This document shows, one piece after another, positions 62,317 through 64,000 of a stretch of DNA of 64,000 nucleotides. Numbering within the stretch: position 1 is the first letter of the stretch; each line of letters begins with the position of its first letter. Under the pieces are notes generated by a model. That model was not told the DNA's origin, did not search any database, and worked only from the letters and a program-made list of their open reading frames with translations. Source of the DNA: Mesorhizobium sp. YM1C-6-2 (GTDB taxonomy: Bacteria > Pseudomonadota > Alphaproteobacteria > Rhizobiales > Rhizobiaceae); contig NZ_RCIZ01000005.1 of NCBI RefSeq assembly GCF_003666685.1, forward strand, positions 1 to 64,000, in the 5' to 3' direction. Made by a program: the position numbers and the translations under genes.

Positions 62317-64000
62317 ATGGTGGACTTTCCCGACGACATGCCGTTCTTCGACGAGGAGCCGAAGCCCAGTGGGCGTGCTCCCGGCGCTCCGCGTCCGCGT
62401 GAAGACGCGCCTGCGCCGGCCCCGCGTGCCGGTGGTCTGGGAATTGCCGCGCGCGCGATGGCGGCGCGTCAGGGCCACAACCAGCCGCCTGACTATCTGA
62501 AGGGCCTCAATCCCGAGCAGCGGCTCGCCGTCGAGACGACCGAAGGCCCAGTGCTGGTGCTCGCCGGCGCCGGCACCGGCAAGACGCGGGTGCTGACCAC
62601 CCGCATCGCCCACATCCTCGCCACCGGCCTCGCCTACCCCTCGCAGATCCTCGCCGTCACCTTCACCAACAAGGCCGCGCGCGAGATGAAGCAGCGCGTC
62701 GGCATGCTGATCGGCGACGAGAATGTCGAGGGCATGCCCTGGCTCGGCACCTTCCACTCGATCGGCGTCAAGCTCCTGCGCCGCCATGCCGAGCTGGCCG
62801 GACTGAAGAGCGATTTCACCATCCTCGACACCGATGATGTGATCCGCCTCCTCAAGCAGTTGATCCAGGCGGAGAGCCTCGACGACAAGCGCTGGCCGCC
62901 ACGCCAGTTCGCCATGATGATCGACGGCTGGAAGAACAAGGGTTTTGGTCCGAACGACATTCCGGAAGGCGACGCGAGGAGTTTCGGCAACGGCAAGGGG
63001 CGCGAGCTCTTTCGCGCCTATCAGGAGCGGCTGAAGACCCTCAACGCCTGCGATTTCGGCGACCTTTTGTGTCATCCAATCAGGATTTTCCGCGAAAATC
63101 CTGACGTGCTGAAGGAATATCATCGCAGGTTCAAATACATCCTCGTCGACGAATACCAGGACACCAACACCGCGCAGTATCTCTGGCTGCGGCTGCTCGC
63201 GCAAAGGCCGCAGGCGAAGCCCGATCAAAGCGGGCTCCCTTCGGCCGAAGGCCGCAAGTCCGACCGGACGTCCGAGCCTATGCGAGGCCCCCGCGGAGGG
63301 CCCGCGCCGGCAGGCGCGGAACCGCCCGTGAGCGAAAATAATCAGCAGCAGATAAACATTTGCTGCGTCGGCGACGATGACCAGTCGATCTATGGCTGGC
63401 GCGGGGCCGAGGTCGATAACATCCTGCGCTTCGACAAGGATTTTCCGGGCGCCACCATCATCCGGCTGGAGCGCAACTACCGCTCGACCGCGCACATACT
63501 GGGGGCCGCGTCGCACCTCATCGCCCACAATGAGGGCCGCTTCGGCAAGACGCTGTTCACCGACCGCGACGACCCCGACGACGGCAAGGTCATCGTCCAT
63601 GCCGCCTGGGATTCGGACGAGGAAGCGCGCGCCGTCGGCGAGGAGATCGAGCAGGCGCAGCGCCGCGGCCACAGCCTGAACGACATGGCCATTCTCGTGC
63701 GCGCCTCCTTCCAGACGCGCTCCTTCGAGGATCGCTTCATCGAGATCGGGCTGAACTACCGCGTCATCGGCGGCCCGCGCTTCTACGAGCGGCAGGAAAT
63801 CCGCGATGCGATGGCTTATTTCCGCGTCGTTGCGCAAGGCGCCGACGATCTCGCCTTCGAGCGCATCGTCAACGTGCCCAAGCGCGGGCTTGGCGAAGCC
63901 ACCATCCGCCAGATCCACGACACGGCGCGCGCTCTCGGCGTGCCGATGCTCGCCGCCGCCGCCCAGCTCGCCGAAAGCGACGAGCTGAAGCCCAAGCCGC
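62317..64000 (+). CDS. uvrD: UvrD/PcrA-type DNA helicase, 5' part (cut by window edge)
   Basis: 561 codons are present from the ATG at 62317; the frame runs off the end. Superfamily 1A motifs: Q-motif LNPEQRLAV, Walker A LAGAGTGKTRVL, Ia TFTNKAAREMKQRV, II LVDEYQDTNTAQY, III CVGDDDQSIYGWRGA, IV RLERNYRST. Acts in mismatch and excision repair. An extra ~45 residues, Pro/Gly/Arg-rich, sit between LWLRLLAQRP and INICCVGDDDQ, where other UvrD proteins have little or nothing. Confidence 0.94.
   Translation, partial: MVDFPDDMPFFDEEPKPSGRAPGAPRPREDAPAPAPRAGGLGIAARAMAARQGHNQPPDYLKGLNPEQRLAVETTEGPVLVLAGAGTGKTRVLTTRIAHILATGLAYPSQILAVTFTNKAAREMKQRVGMLIGDENVEGMPWLGTFHSIGVKLLRRHAELAGLKSDFTILDTDDVIRLLKQLIQAESLDDKRWPPRQFAMMIDGWKNKGFGPNDIPEGDARSFGNGKGRELFRAYQERLKTLNACDFGDLLCHPIRIFRENPDVLKEYHRRFKYILVDEYQDTNTAQYLWLRLLAQRPQAKPDQSGLPSAEGRKSDRTSEPMRGPRGGPAPAGAEPPVSENNQQQINICCVGDDDQSIYGWRGAEVDNILRFDKDFPGATIIRLERNYRSTAHILGAASHLIAHNEGRFGKTLFTDRDDPDDGKVIVHAAWDSDEEARAVGEEIEQAQRRGHSLNDMAILVRASFQTRSFEDRFIEIGLNYRVIGGPRFYERQEIRDAMAYFRVVAQGADDLAFERIVNVPKRGLGEATIRQIHDTARALGVPMLAAAAQLAESDELKPKP
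63080..63104. repeat. 25-bp inverted repeat inside the helicase gene
   Basis: TCAGGATTTTC and GAAAATCCTGA are perfectly complementary 11-bp arms around CGC, in the codons for IRIFRENPD. The amino-acid sequence is normal for UvrD here, but AGG, ATT, AAT and CCT codons are rarer than expected in this GC-rich gene. Confidence 0.6.
63207..63345. repeat. Palindrome-rich in-frame insertion in the helicase gene
   Basis: About 139 bp coding for a Pro/Gly/Arg-rich low-complexity stretch. It holds several stems: AGCCCG/CGGGCT (63218-63236), the perfect palindrome CCTTCGGCCGAAGG (63238-63251), and GCGCC-ggca-GGCGC near 63304-63317. It looks like a palindromic repeat element inserted in-frame, comparable to Rickettsia RPEs. 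Confidence 0.6.

Overview
The window is a GC-rich chromosomal segment from an alphaproteobacterium of the Rhizobiales (Hyphomicrobiales), most like Mesorhizobium, Aquamicrobium or another Phyllobacteriaceae. The pointers are a circularly permuted tmRNA with tag ANDNYAEARLAA, a BA14K-family protein, the block thyA-folA-hflK-hflC-DUF2065-degP, the run sspB-DUF4169-RHH_4, a serB/miaA divergent pair, and rhizobial-style small proteins. It is mostly housekeeping and metabolism. I see no prophage, IS element, CRISPR array or conjugation module.

Layout. 0-10 kb: an exported DUF3300 protein, tRNA-Lys, a PhzF-like protein, a MacAB-type efflux operon, NUDIX and exo/endonuclease proteins, BA14K and PilZ proteins. 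9.5-12.8 kb: a trypsin-fold protease with a small partner protein, then a TetR gene and ilvC. 12.8-22 kb: acyltransferase, ABC-F ATPase, MHYT-GGDEF-EAL protein, Kup, PdxJ, RecD-like helicase. 22-27 kb: ChaC-like protein, soluble sugar dehydrogenase with cytochrome c, and a complete cobalt-type nitrile hydratase operon. 27-30.4 kb: LysE exporter, then ilvB-ilvN behind a leader-peptide attenuator. 30.5-37 kb: HerA-like ATPase, second ChaC, GGDEF protein, miaA, serB, GNAT and a PIN/RHH toxin-antitoxin pair. 37-42.6 kb: the minus-strand run from thyA to degP. 42.7-45 kb: a two-gene multicopper oxidase plus ZIP-type transporter operon behind a Fur-type operator. 45-50.8 kb: ssrA, a MNT/HEPN pair, a nucleotide-binding ATPase, a divergent MFS/TetR pair, a membrane protein and sspB. 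50.8-64 kb: a giant AsmA protein with a TolA-like tail, a D-lactate-dehydrogenase-type flavoprotein, a thioesterase, dienelactone hydrolase, L,D-transpeptidase, OmpA-like lipoprotein, glyoxalase-like and DUF2059 proteins, and the 5' part of a UvrD/PcrA helicase.

How genes connect. Branched-chain amino-acid synthesis appears twice: ilvC behind a TetR gene that has its own operator, and ilvBN behind an attenuator. The trans-translation tag (ssrA) and the adaptor that delivers tagged proteins to ClpXP (sspB) lie 4 kb apart. HflK, HflC and DegP form a membrane-protein quality-control set.

Most worth a second look: the Fur-box multicopper oxidase/ZIP operon; the protease with a stand-alone propeptide-like protein; the ilv attenuator; several near-perfect operators; and a palindrome-rich in-frame insertion in the helicase gene.
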